Positions 45,071-52,307 of a stretch of 64,000 nt of DNA are shown piece after piece. The notes below the pieces were generated by a model that had not been told where the DNA came from, did not search any database, and was given only the letters and a program-made list of their open reading frames with translations. The DNA is from Lentisphaerota bacterium (lineage in GTDB: Bacteria > Verrucomicrobiota > Lentisphaeria > Victivallales > Victivallaceae): NCBI GenBank assembly GCA_017134815.1, contig CP071032.1:62001-126000 (forward strand), read 5' to 3'. The position numbers and the translations under genes are program-made. Numbering within the stretch: position 1 is the first letter of the stretch; each line of letters opens with the position of its first letter.

Positions 45071-45099
45071 AAACTAGACTGCTGATAAACAAAAGTCAA
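45071..45099 (-). promoter_or_regulatory. trp operon promoter
   Basis: On the minus strand TTGACT (45099-45094) and TAGTTT (45076-45071) are 17 bp apart. Transcription would begin roughly 15-20 bases before the first leader peptide. The -10 is a weak match, and I see no TrpR-type operator that I can defend. Confidence 0.55.
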
Positions 45100-45179
45100 G
45101 TTTTAAAATTACAATTTTCTCAATATTCCTGATAGACAGCGATTGCTGGTAATTTGTTCCGATAAAACCTCAAGGAAAA

Positions 45180-46397
45180 TCAACCCCAGTTAGGCCAGGT
45201 TATATTATAGTCAATTCCAATTTCATCTGATTCAGTGATTTCAGGAATATCACCAGTTTCCACAAATGCGGTTACAACGTTTTTACTGTCTGGAAGATGT
45301 TTTTTCAGGTAACACTGCAGAGCTTCCTCGCCAAGTATTCCTGCATTTACATGGACTTTCCCTATTGGTATAAAAGTCTTATCGTAATTATAAATCAGGT
45401 TGTACATCCTGCGTGCTATTAAAACATTCAACCTTGCCCGTAAACCCTTGTTGTAAACAGAACCGTCCTCTTCATCTTCGACGTTTAGAACTTCAGGAAT
45501 CTCATCGAATCCAGCCAGTCTCATCTGCGTTTTGAGGTCTTTCTGGAACTGATCCTCCGAAAAGCCTTCTTCCAGCCAATCCTCTGTAGGATGTACAACT
45601 TCACCCCCAGTTAATCCGTCATCATAAAAATATGCGGGGACTTTGTTTTGAGCAAACCACTGAATGTGATCCAGCGGTGCATCATACAGGTCATCAAGGT
45701 GATTGATCAGCAAGTTGGGGTTCTTGTAATTCGGTGATGGTACAAACTTATACTCGTCTTCAGAGCAATAATTTGAATAACCGCGTCCCCGGCGCTTGTA
45801 ATGGGCCTGGTTGGACAGCTTCAGCTCGTATAGCAAAGCATGATCTTTTGATATGTCAAATCCAATGCAACTTTTCAAGTACGAAAGGAAATCTCTGGTG
45901 AAGGAGTGCCCTGATGATTGCTCCCGGGTATGGGTATGACCAAAAACGAATGCTTGATTATATAAATAAATTTCGTTGAAAAATTTAAAGAGCACTGATT
46001 CGTATTTCCTTTTAAAACCGTTTTCTATGATATTATACGCCTGCAAATATGTACCGCATATTGCAAGCAGATCATCCCCTCTCATGTAGCCGTCCCGGCA
46101 GCGGGTTATGAACAGCTTGTGAATCTGCTTAAAGTTGAAGCTCGGGTAATATCTTGTATATAATGCCGGGTATTTGTTTTTAAAAAAACGGTAGGCCATT
46201 CCAAACGCAGCTTTCTGTTTCTTTTTTCTTCTTTCGGTTTTCCACAGGTGTGAAGGTTTACCTGAATGGAAATAGAAGCCTTTTTCTGGTTGGAAGCGGA
46301 CTTTTTCTTTTTTGTAATTTCTATTTTTTGCAAAAATTTTAAGAAGATTTCCCTGAATGTCTTTCACCTTGCTGTCCATTTGTCCTACCGGAATCAT
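45180..46397 (-). CDS. unrecognised 405-aa protein
   Basis: No family recognised. AGGAG lies 9 bp before the ATG at 46397. The protein has a very basic, aromatic N-terminal third (RNYKKEKVRFQPEKGFYFH, TERRKKKQKAAFG) and a middle rich in Tyr, Phe and His (FGHTHTREQSSGHSFTRDF). The C-terminal half is acidic, containing LGEEALQCYLKKHLPDSKNV after VHVNAG. No signal peptide or membrane helix is evident. It sits alone between the trp promoter and a 360-bp AT-rich gap, in a stretch with other accessory-looking genes; a lineage-specific cargo gene is possible but unproven. Confidence 0.65.
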   Translation of the reverse strand: MIPVGQMDSKVKDIQGNLLKIFAKNRNYKKEKVRFQPEKGFYFHSGKPSHLWKTERRKKKQKAAFGMAYRFFKNKYPALYTRYYPSFNFKQIHKLFITRCRDGYMRGDDLLAICGTYLQAYNIIENGFKRKYESVLFKFFNEIYLYNQAFVFGHTHTREQSSGHSFTRDFLSYLKSCIGFDISKDHALLYELKLSNQAHYKRRGRGYSNYCSEDEYKFVPSPNYKNPNLLINHLDDLYDAPLDHIQWFAQNKVPAYFYDDGLTGGEVVHPTEDWLEEGFSEDQFQKDLKTQMRLAGFDEIPEVLNVEDEEDGSVYNKGLRARLNVLIARRMYNLIYNYDKTFIPIGKVHVNAGILGEEALQCYLKKHLPDSKNVVTAFVETGDIPEITESDEIGIDYNITWPNWG

Positions 46398-46759
46398 GTC
46401 TATGCTCCTGGTTACGATATTATTCCCTGATATTGAATTGCTTTATTTTTTCTCTTCCGCATTTTTCAGGAGAAGAGTTTTAGAGAATTACTCCAAGCAC
46501 CTTCCAGCAGTAAAGATTTAGTATTTTAATGCTTTGTTCAGGGGAAAGCAGGAAAAAAATATTTTTTTCAGGAATAAGGTTATTCGTTGTGAAAATAACG
46601 GATAAAAAAGGCAATTTTCAGGTAATTATGAAGCTTTTTCTCTTTATGAAAACTGCACTTTTTGTCCAAATTGTATTGAATATAGTCAAAGTAGGGAAGT
46701 AGTCCTTTTGTGTTAGTAGTCTAATTTCAATTATTATTACAGGAATATTTTAAATTAAA
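46398..46759. other. AT-rich intergenic region
   Basis: About 360 bp between the unrecognised protein and the antiporter gene, both leftward. It must contain the promoter of the 405-aa gene and perhaps a terminator of the antiporter, but I see no clear hairpin with U tract, tRNA or coding frame. Confidence 0.4.
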
Positions 46760-47944
46760 TCAGTCACTGTTTTTTTCGAGAAGCCGGGTATGGGTTGCCC
46801 GTATCAGTCCGGCACCTGCCGGGGCGGTCAGGATTATGCTGAGAACCGCGACTGCCAGGATTACTTCACCGCCTTTTACCCCCATGCTCAGAGGAATGGC
46901 ACCGATTGCAGCCTGTACAGTAGCCTTTGGAAAATATGAGAAGCAGCAGAACAGGCGTTCTTTTGCATTCAGCCTGGAGCCCAGCAGGGCCAGCCAGACT
47001 CCCAGGGAGCGCCCGGCAAGGCCAATAGCTATTACAGCGATTCCAATTAAGCCGGCGTGCCAGGCGACATGTATGTTGACTTGCGCTCCAATCAAAACAA
47101 AAAGCAGGATTTCAGCCAGAATCCAGACTTTGTTGAACTTCTGGGCAAGTTCATTTGCCACCCGGTTATTGAGTTCGAGCATGACAAAACCCATTGCCAT
47201 AATGCCAAGCAGGGAGGCAATCGGGACATAGTCTTTGAAATACTCAATTTTGTGCAGGAGGATTGCGGCAATCATAAAGATAATGGCTTTTTTGGTGGCA
47301 CGCATTTCAAAACGGTTGAAGAATTTGACCAGTAACCAGCCGACAAGCAGACCGACGCCGATTCCCAGGACAATACCGATCGGGACTTTGACAAACTGCA
47401 TTGCGATGTTTACGGCAGCGCCGGTACCGGCAGCCAGGAAAACCCCAAACATGGTTATGGCAAAAACATCGTCAATGGATGCTCCAGCCAGAATCAGGGT
47501 AGGGACTTCGCGGTTTTTCCCGTAGCCCCTGGTCTTGATGTCCAGCATTTGAGGTACTACGACGGCCGGGGAGACCGCGGCAATGATAAAGCCCAGCATT
47601 CCTGCGGCTGGCCAGCTTAATGCCAGCATGAATTTTGCCACCAGGGTAATAGTAAAGCCTTCAATCAGACATGGTATGCAACTCATTTTAAGGGCGGAAA
47701 AGCCTACTTCATTCAGAGTTTCACGTTTGAGTCCCAGTCCGGCCCGGATCAGGATGACAATCAGGGCGGCGGTACGGAGTTCAGCAGAGAGATGCAGCAG
47801 GTCGACAGATATCCAGCCGAGGCAATTCGGACCGAAAACAATTCCCAGGATAATCATACCCAGCAGTCCGGGAATTTTGACTTTTTCAAAGCACCAGTTT
47901 ATAAACAGCGCAGTGATAACTACAAGAGCTAAGTTTACCAACAT
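46760..47944 (-). CDS. CPA-type cation/proton antiporter under fluoride riboswitch
   Basis: A 394-aa inner-membrane antiporter with about 12 helices. GGAAGC upstream and the riboswitch position fix the ATG at 47944; the reading frame extends further upstream only across the leader. Family marks are PGLLGMIILGIVFGPNCLGW, RAGLGLKRE, ILAGASIDDVFAI with the paired acidic DD of the ion site, and GAQVNIHVAWHAG. It belongs to the CPA1/CPA2 group and should exchange Na+ or K+ for H+. Its fluoride-sensing leader suggests a role when fluoride or weak acid (HF) load disturbs internal pH or ions. Confidence 0.85.
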   Translation of the reverse strand: MLVNLALVVITALFINWCFEKVKIPGLLGMIILGIVFGPNCLGWISVDLLHLSAELRTAALIVILIRAGLGLKRETLNEVGFSALKMSCIPCLIEGFTITLVAKFMLALSWPAAGMLGFIIAAVSPAVVVPQMLDIKTRGYGKNREVPTLILAGASIDDVFAITMFGVFLAAGTGAAVNIAMQFVKVPIGIVLGIGVGLLVGWLLVKFFNRFEMRATKKAIIFMIAAILLHKIEYFKDYVPIASLLGIMAMGFVMLELNNRVANELAQKFNKVWILAEILLFVLIGAQVNIHVAWHAGLIGIAVIAIGLAGRSLGVWLALLGSRLNAKERLFCCFSYFPKATVQAAIGAIPLSMGVKGGEVILAVAVLSIILTAPAGAGLIRATHTRLLEKNSD

Positions 47945-47969
47945 ATCAAGCTTCCTTTCCGGCAGGCAT

Positions 47970-48050
47970 AAAAAAATCCTGCCGTAACGATATTTCGTCT
48001 GGCAGGAGTCATCAGCCAAAATCGGCGGTTTCAGGGAGAACTCCATTCCC
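47970..48050 (-). promoter_or_regulatory. fluoride riboswitch (crcB motif) with intrinsic terminator
   Basis: Read leftward, 48050-48005 matches the crcB aptamer: GGGAATGGAGTTCTCCC, then AACCGCC, then GGCTGATGACTCC. This follows the known pattern of fluoride aptamers such as that of Thermotoga petrophila. GGAGT pairs with ACTCC in the ligand-bound fold. The terminator stem TCCTGCC (48007-48001) with GGCAGGA (47983-47977) and seven U (47976-47970) shares TCC with that helix. Fluoride binding would therefore block termination and turn the antiporter gene on. A further CCTGCC at 47966-47961 can also pair with GGCAGG. Only a covariance-model scan would fully confirm it. Confidence 0.88.
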
Positions 48051-48071
48051 TTTAACTTTTATTCATCAATC

Positions 48072-48099
48072 AACATACTGGTAAATTATTCAAAGTCAA
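48072..48099 (-). promoter_or_regulatory. sigma-70-type promoter of the riboswitch-antiporter transcript
   Basis: On the minus strand TTGACT (48099-48094) and TATGTT (48077-48072) are 16 bp apart. This places the start of transcription about 15 bases before the aptamer, as expected for a riboswitch leader. Confidence 0.55.
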
Positions 48100-48432
48100 T
48101 TGATTCAGATGATATTTGTGATAAATCTCATGGTCACAATGCAAAAACGAAGCTGTTTTATCTGTTTTTTAAAATTTGAGAAAGTATTTGTGTTCTTATT
48201 GTTAAGGGTGTGAGTTAGAATGACTTACTTTCTATTGTGTTGGGGGTTATTCCATTATTCCTCTTAATAATAAACAGGCGTATCCCTGCCTATTTACAAT
48301 ACCTGGTTTATTTGCCCAAAAAACACATGATAAAGAACAATTTATAATAGTTTTAAGACTTGATTAACATCAAATCAGTTGAAAAAATCGTAATTACCGG
48401 AAAGCATTCAGTTGCATTGTGAAGTTTAAGTT
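48100..48432. other. AT-rich divergent intergenic region
   Basis: About 330 bp between the antiporter promoter and the protease-like gene. Strongly AT-rich, without a recognisable RNA gene or repeat. Confidence 0.4.
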
Positions 48433-49566
48433 ATGGCTTTGCATTCTGGACAGGAACGGGGGTTAAAAGTGCCAAATAAATATGAAAATTTGTTTGACAA
48501 TATCAGGGATATCAGCAGTAACTGCAATATGGGTAATTATTACCTTAAATTGAAATTACCTGGCGGGTTGTGTTTTGGTCTTTCACATATGTGGGGACAG
48601 GCCGTACTTGCACAGGATGTTGCAACCTTTAACTCAAGAATGGACTTGCTGACAAAAGCATATCCCTGCTTAACAGGAGTAGTACCGCGTAGAAAGTTGA
48701 GACTGAGTTCAGTGCTGAACGGAATACTGTTAAAAGCCAGACAACGGCATAACTTGAGTGAAGAAGAACTGCTTTATTTAAGTATATTTCCGTTCCTTGA
48801 CGGACTTCTAATGTATCATTGCCCAGAAAAGACATCATTTCCTGTAAACGGCGCAGAACAGAAACCGATGGTTCAAAATGCTGTCAGTTCGTCAAGGTTT
48901 GTACTTAATGACAGGGTCGCAAGAATCACTGACGGGAAGATGGCAGCACTGGGAAAAGTATATCACAGGCCATATATGGGAACAAGAAGAGACTATGCGA
49001 TGTTTTTGAGATCAATTTTTGAGACTGTTAATAGTTTTGAAATTCCTTTTTTTGTGGCATTTGGCTCGCTTAGGCATGAAATAGGACTCAGTTTTATAAA
49101 TAATCAGATGTATATTTATGATGCCAATATTATGAAAAATAACGGCTATTACTACCAGATGCCTTTGAGCAATATGCGTCAATTCATTGAAAAGTTATTT
49201 TCAACACTTGTACATGATGATTATCTTGCAGTCGACATTTCAATTTATATCAGGCCAGAAGACATTGATAAATCACTTTCGTTGAACAATGACTTTTATC
49301 TTTCTTATATGAAGGCAAAACTGGTTTGGGAAGTCAGGGACTATTCAAAACAGCGGGTATGGCATATGCATTGGCACAGACATATCAGCCGTGCAAAGTT
49401 CACCTTGCAGAAAGTGAGTGAAATGAGACTTGCCCGGGATATAAAGCAGTATCTTGAAGAAGAAAAGCAATTATGTGAGGGAGTGAACCTTCAACTAAAT
49501 ATCAGCATTATCACAATAACAGAAGCACCGGGAATAATAATGGCAGGTCAGCTTATTACAGGATAG
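48433..49566 (+). CDS. putative YopT/AvrPphB-like (C58-type) cysteine protease
   Basis: A 377-aa protein whose best clue is a papain-like triad. GGLCFGLSHMW puts Cys47 in the GxCxGLsxxW motif of the C58 family. LRHEIGLSFINNQMYIYDAN puts His215 and Asp230 15 residues apart, the spacing seen in AvrPphB. The segment between Cys and His is longer than in known effectors. No signal peptide is seen. Ribosome-binding evidence is split between the ATG at 48433 and a GTG at 48469 preceded by GGGGG. It is followed 8 bp later by an ankyrin-repeat gene, a combination reminiscent of host-directed effectors. The assignment is by motif only. Confidence 0.5.
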   Translation: MALHSGQERGLKVPNKYENLFDNIRDISSNCNMGNYYLKLKLPGGLCFGLSHMWGQAVLAQDVATFNSRMDLLTKAYPCLTGVVPRRKLRLSSVLNGILLKARQRHNLSEEELLYLSIFPFLDGLLMYHCPEKTSFPVNGAEQKPMVQNAVSSSRFVLNDRVARITDGKMAALGKVYHRPYMGTRRDYAMFLRSIFETVNSFEIPFFVAFGSLRHEIGLSFINNQMYIYDANIMKNNGYYYQMPLSNMRQFIEKLFSTLVHDDYLAVDISIYIRPEDIDKSLSLNNDFYLSYMKAKLVWEVRDYSKQRVWHMHWHRHISRAKFTLQKVSEMRLARDIKQYLEEEKQLCEGVNLQLNISIITITEAPGIIMAGQLITG

Positions 49567-49574
49567 TCTGCAGC

Positions 49575-50138
49575 ATGATTAGTGAAATTCCCAAATTGTT
49601 GTTCAATAGTGAGAATAAATATTATATGCAGGATTATCTGCCGGAAATTGTTTCAGTAAATTCGCAGGCGTTGCCTGATTTTTTTACTATAGCGTGTCAA
49701 AGCGGACATGCTGATGTTGTAAATGTGCTGCTGGAAAATGGCAGGTTTAATTGCAATAGAGCCAATAAGCATGGAGCAACTCCCCTTATTTTTGCATGTG
49801 AGAATGGGCATCTTGAGGTAGTGAAAAGACTTCTCAAAGAACCTGATATAAGAGTGGAGCAAAAAGATAAATATGGTGTTACTTCTTTTTGGATGGCTTG
49901 TGCGAGCGGACATGTTGAGATTGTTGAAGAACTGCTTAAACTTCCCAAAGTTAATTATAATGTATTTGAGAAACAAGGGCTTACTCCGCTTTGTGCCGCC
50001 TGCCTTTCAGGAGCTGATGATGTTATAAGACTGCTGCTGAAAAAAAATCCGATGAAAAGCAATATTAATGAATGCGAGCTTTATAAAGGAGACAATATTG
50101 AGACAAAGAACATGCTGCAGCGTTTCGTAAACGGCTAG
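49575..50138 (+). CDS. ankyrin-repeat protein
   Basis: A 187-aa protein consisting mainly of about four ankyrin repeats (residues about 30-160). Examples are FTIACQSGHADVVNVLLENG, GATPLIFACENGHLEVVKRL, FWMACASGHVEIVEELLKL and GLTPLCAACLSGADDVIRLL. No signal peptide or enzymatic domain is visible. Such repeats bind other proteins. It is 8 bp downstream of the C58-like protease gene, so the two are likely co-transcribed and may interact, for example as substrate adaptor or immunity partner (inference). No good ribosome-binding site is close to the ATG. Confidence 0.85.
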   Translation: MISEIPKLLFNSENKYYMQDYLPEIVSVNSQALPDFFTIACQSGHADVVNVLLENGRFNCNRANKHGATPLIFACENGHLEVVKRLLKEPDIRVEQKDKYGVTSFWMACASGHVEIVEELLKLPKVNYNVFEKQGLTPLCAACLSGADDVIRLLLKKNPMKSNINECELYKGDNIETKNMLQRFVNG

Positions 50139-50210
50139 TTTTTTGCAAAATCACTTTACTCAGGTTATCATATTCTTTATGAGAGTTTTTCAGCAGACAG
50201 GAGGAGTAAG

Positions 50211-52037
50211 GTGCATTGGATTGACTGGCTTATTGTCGCAGGATATGTGCTGGCCGCGGTGGCTATTGGTTTTCTATTCAAGAAACAGGCCAATCAGAGT
50301 ACGGATGATTTCTTTGTTGCGGGGCGAACACTGTCCTGGTTTATTGCCGGAACTTCCATTGTAGCTACAACTTTTGCCTCTGATACTCCGCTGTTTGTGG
50401 CGGCCATCAGCCGCAGTGAAGGAATTTTCAGCAACTGGCTGATGTGGGGGACTGCAATCGGGCATATAGGAGGGGTTTTCTTTTTTGCCAGACTTTGGCG
50501 GCGTACCCACGCGGTGACAGAGATTGAGTTCATCAAGGTGCGGTACGGCGAGAATCCTACCGCAAAAGCGCTGCGTATTTTCAAGGTGTTCACTGACGGG
50601 GTTATGCTTAACTGCGTCACGATGGCGGCAGTAACTCTGGCAATGGGCAAAGTGATTAGTTCTCTATTGTCGCTGCCTTCAAAGCCGATTATGACCCTGA
50701 ACCTGGGGATAACTGCCTTTGATGTCACTTATATTACAGTAATTATGCTGGTGCTCGGCGGAGCTGCAGTATTGTATTCCACTTTGTCCGGGCTTTACGG
50801 GGTGGTATATACCGATTTAATGCAGTTCTGCCTGGCCATGCTGGGAGCGGTTATTCTGGCAGCGATTGTGTATACTGACGCCGGCGGCTTTACTGACGGT
50901 ATGCTCAATCGCCTGAGCACAGCTCCGGGATATAAAAAGGAGCTGCTGGGTTTTATGCCGCCGTTTAAGGATATTGGTTTTCAGGAGTTGACTTTTTTTA
51001 CCTGTGTGGGGTTTTTCTGGTGGGGAAAAATTCCCGGCAGCGGTTATATGGTGCAGAGAATGCTTTCAACGAAAAATGAACGACATTCGCTGCTGGCTCT
51101 TCTCTGGTATGTGTTTACCAATTATGTTCTACGGGTATGGCCGTGGATTCTGGTCGGTGTTTTTTCTTTAATCTACTTTCCTTTTCTGGAAGACAGCGAT
51201 ACCGCTTATCCCCGGATGATCGGTTTATTTCTGCCGACGGGACTGAAGGGGATAATGGTGGCATCGCTGCTGGCAGCTTTTATGAGTACGGTTGACACGC
51301 AGCTTAACTGGGGCGCTTCTTATTTGATAAATGACTTTTATATGCCCTATCTGGGTGGCAACAAGCGAAGTCAGAAGGGGGCGCTGCTGGTTTCAAAACT
51401 GGCAATGCTGCTGCTGGTTGCCGTGGCTGTTGTGATAAGCACGTTTGTTGATCAGGTAGTTGATGTTTACAAGTTTGTCGGCATCTTTTTTACGGCAATG
51501 GCAACATATTCAATTGCCCGCTGGTACTGGTGGCGGGCTTCTGCAGATACTGAAATCGTTGCGCTTGCCAGTTCTATAATCATTTGTGCACTGTCTTATA
51601 TATTTATGCCGGATATAAGGCGTGACGGCAGGCTTATAGTGGACATGTTCGGACCGCGCGCGCTGATAAACTGCATTGGTGTGACTGTCATCTGGGTATG
51701 GTATGCAGTAAGGACGCAGAAAAAACCGTCTGAAGCCAGTATCGACTTTTACCGCAGGATGCGCATTTCCGGGCCCGGCTGGAAGCTTCTGGCTGGTCTC
51801 TATCCTGATTATCCGCAGATTAAGAGTGAAGTTAAAAACGGTTTTATCTGCTGGGTATCCTGTATCGCTTTTGTTTTCGGATCAATGATCTTTCTGGGGA
51901 AGCTGATATTCCATCAATGGATCGGGGCTGCAGCAAGCGCAGTTATTTTGATTATCGGCGGGTTTGTTTTGCATAAAACCATGCCCAAACTGCTCCGCAG
52001 TGGCGATGAAGCTGAGATTGACTCTAGAAATACATGA
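50211..52037 (+). CDS. sodium:solute symporter (SSS family)
   Basis: A 608-aa sodium-coupled transporter with about 13-14 helices. SSS hallmarks are YVLAAVAIGFLFKKQ, DDFFVAGRTLSWFIAGTSIVATTFAS, GLYGVVYTDLMQF and ASLLAAFMSTVDTQLNWGASYL. The long form with an extended C-terminus is common in Bacteroidota and Planctomycetota, where it often takes sugars or related compounds. The substrate here is unknown. The start is a GTG with a strong AGGAGGAG site. Confidence 0.9.
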   Translation: MHWIDWLIVAGYVLAAVAIGFLFKKQANQSTDDFFVAGRTLSWFIAGTSIVATTFASDTPLFVAAISRSEGIFSNWLMWGTAIGHIGGVFFFARLWRRTHAVTEIEFIKVRYGENPTAKALRIFKVFTDGVMLNCVTMAAVTLAMGKVISSLLSLPSKPIMTLNLGITAFDVTYITVIMLVLGGAAVLYSTLSGLYGVVYTDLMQFCLAMLGAVILAAIVYTDAGGFTDGMLNRLSTAPGYKKELLGFMPPFKDIGFQELTFFTCVGFFWWGKIPGSGYMVQRMLSTKNERHSLLALLWYVFTNYVLRVWPWILVGVFSLIYFPFLEDSDTAYPRMIGLFLPTGLKGIMVASLLAAFMSTVDTQLNWGASYLINDFYMPYLGGNKRSQKGALLVSKLAMLLLVAVAVVISTFVDQVVDVYKFVGIFFTAMATYSIARWYWWRASADTEIVALASSIIICALSYIFMPDIRRDGRLIVDMFGPRALINCIGVTVIWVWYAVRTQKKPSEASIDFYRRMRISGPGWKLLAGLYPDYPQIKSEVKNGFICWVSCIAFVFGSMIFLGKLIFHQWIGAAASAVILIIGGFVLHKTMPKLLRSGDEAEIDSRNT

Positions 52038-52209
52038 TAATAATTCTCGTCATTAAAGAAGCTCTTTTCGACGTTGGATCGCTTGCTGCCTCCTGTGGTG
52101 TTGCAGTTTCACAAACTGAAGAACTGTCTAAAAAACAGGGTTTTGTGTTTATTATTAAATTATTAATACCATGTATTACAATTTCTGCGATAAAAAACAA
52201 TATATGGGC

Positions 52210-52237
52210 TTGAGAATTAGAGTATTCATGCTATAAT
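52210..52237 (+). promoter_or_regulatory. sigma-70-type promoter upstream of pckG
   Basis: TTGAGA (52210-52215) and a perfect TATAAT (52232-52237) are 16 bp apart, 70 bp before the pckG ATG. Confidence 0.6.
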
Positions 52238-52307
52238 GCCATTTCCGCAAAATGTTTATTAAGGATAACTCTATCTTGACAATAAACTAAAACAAAAAGG
52301 AAAAAGC

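Noticed and set aside
44766..45099. T-box or TRAP type regulation of trp
   Set aside because: The leader contains two real ORFs with Trp codon runs and attenuator stems; no T-box consensus or repeated GAG/UAG triplets were seen.
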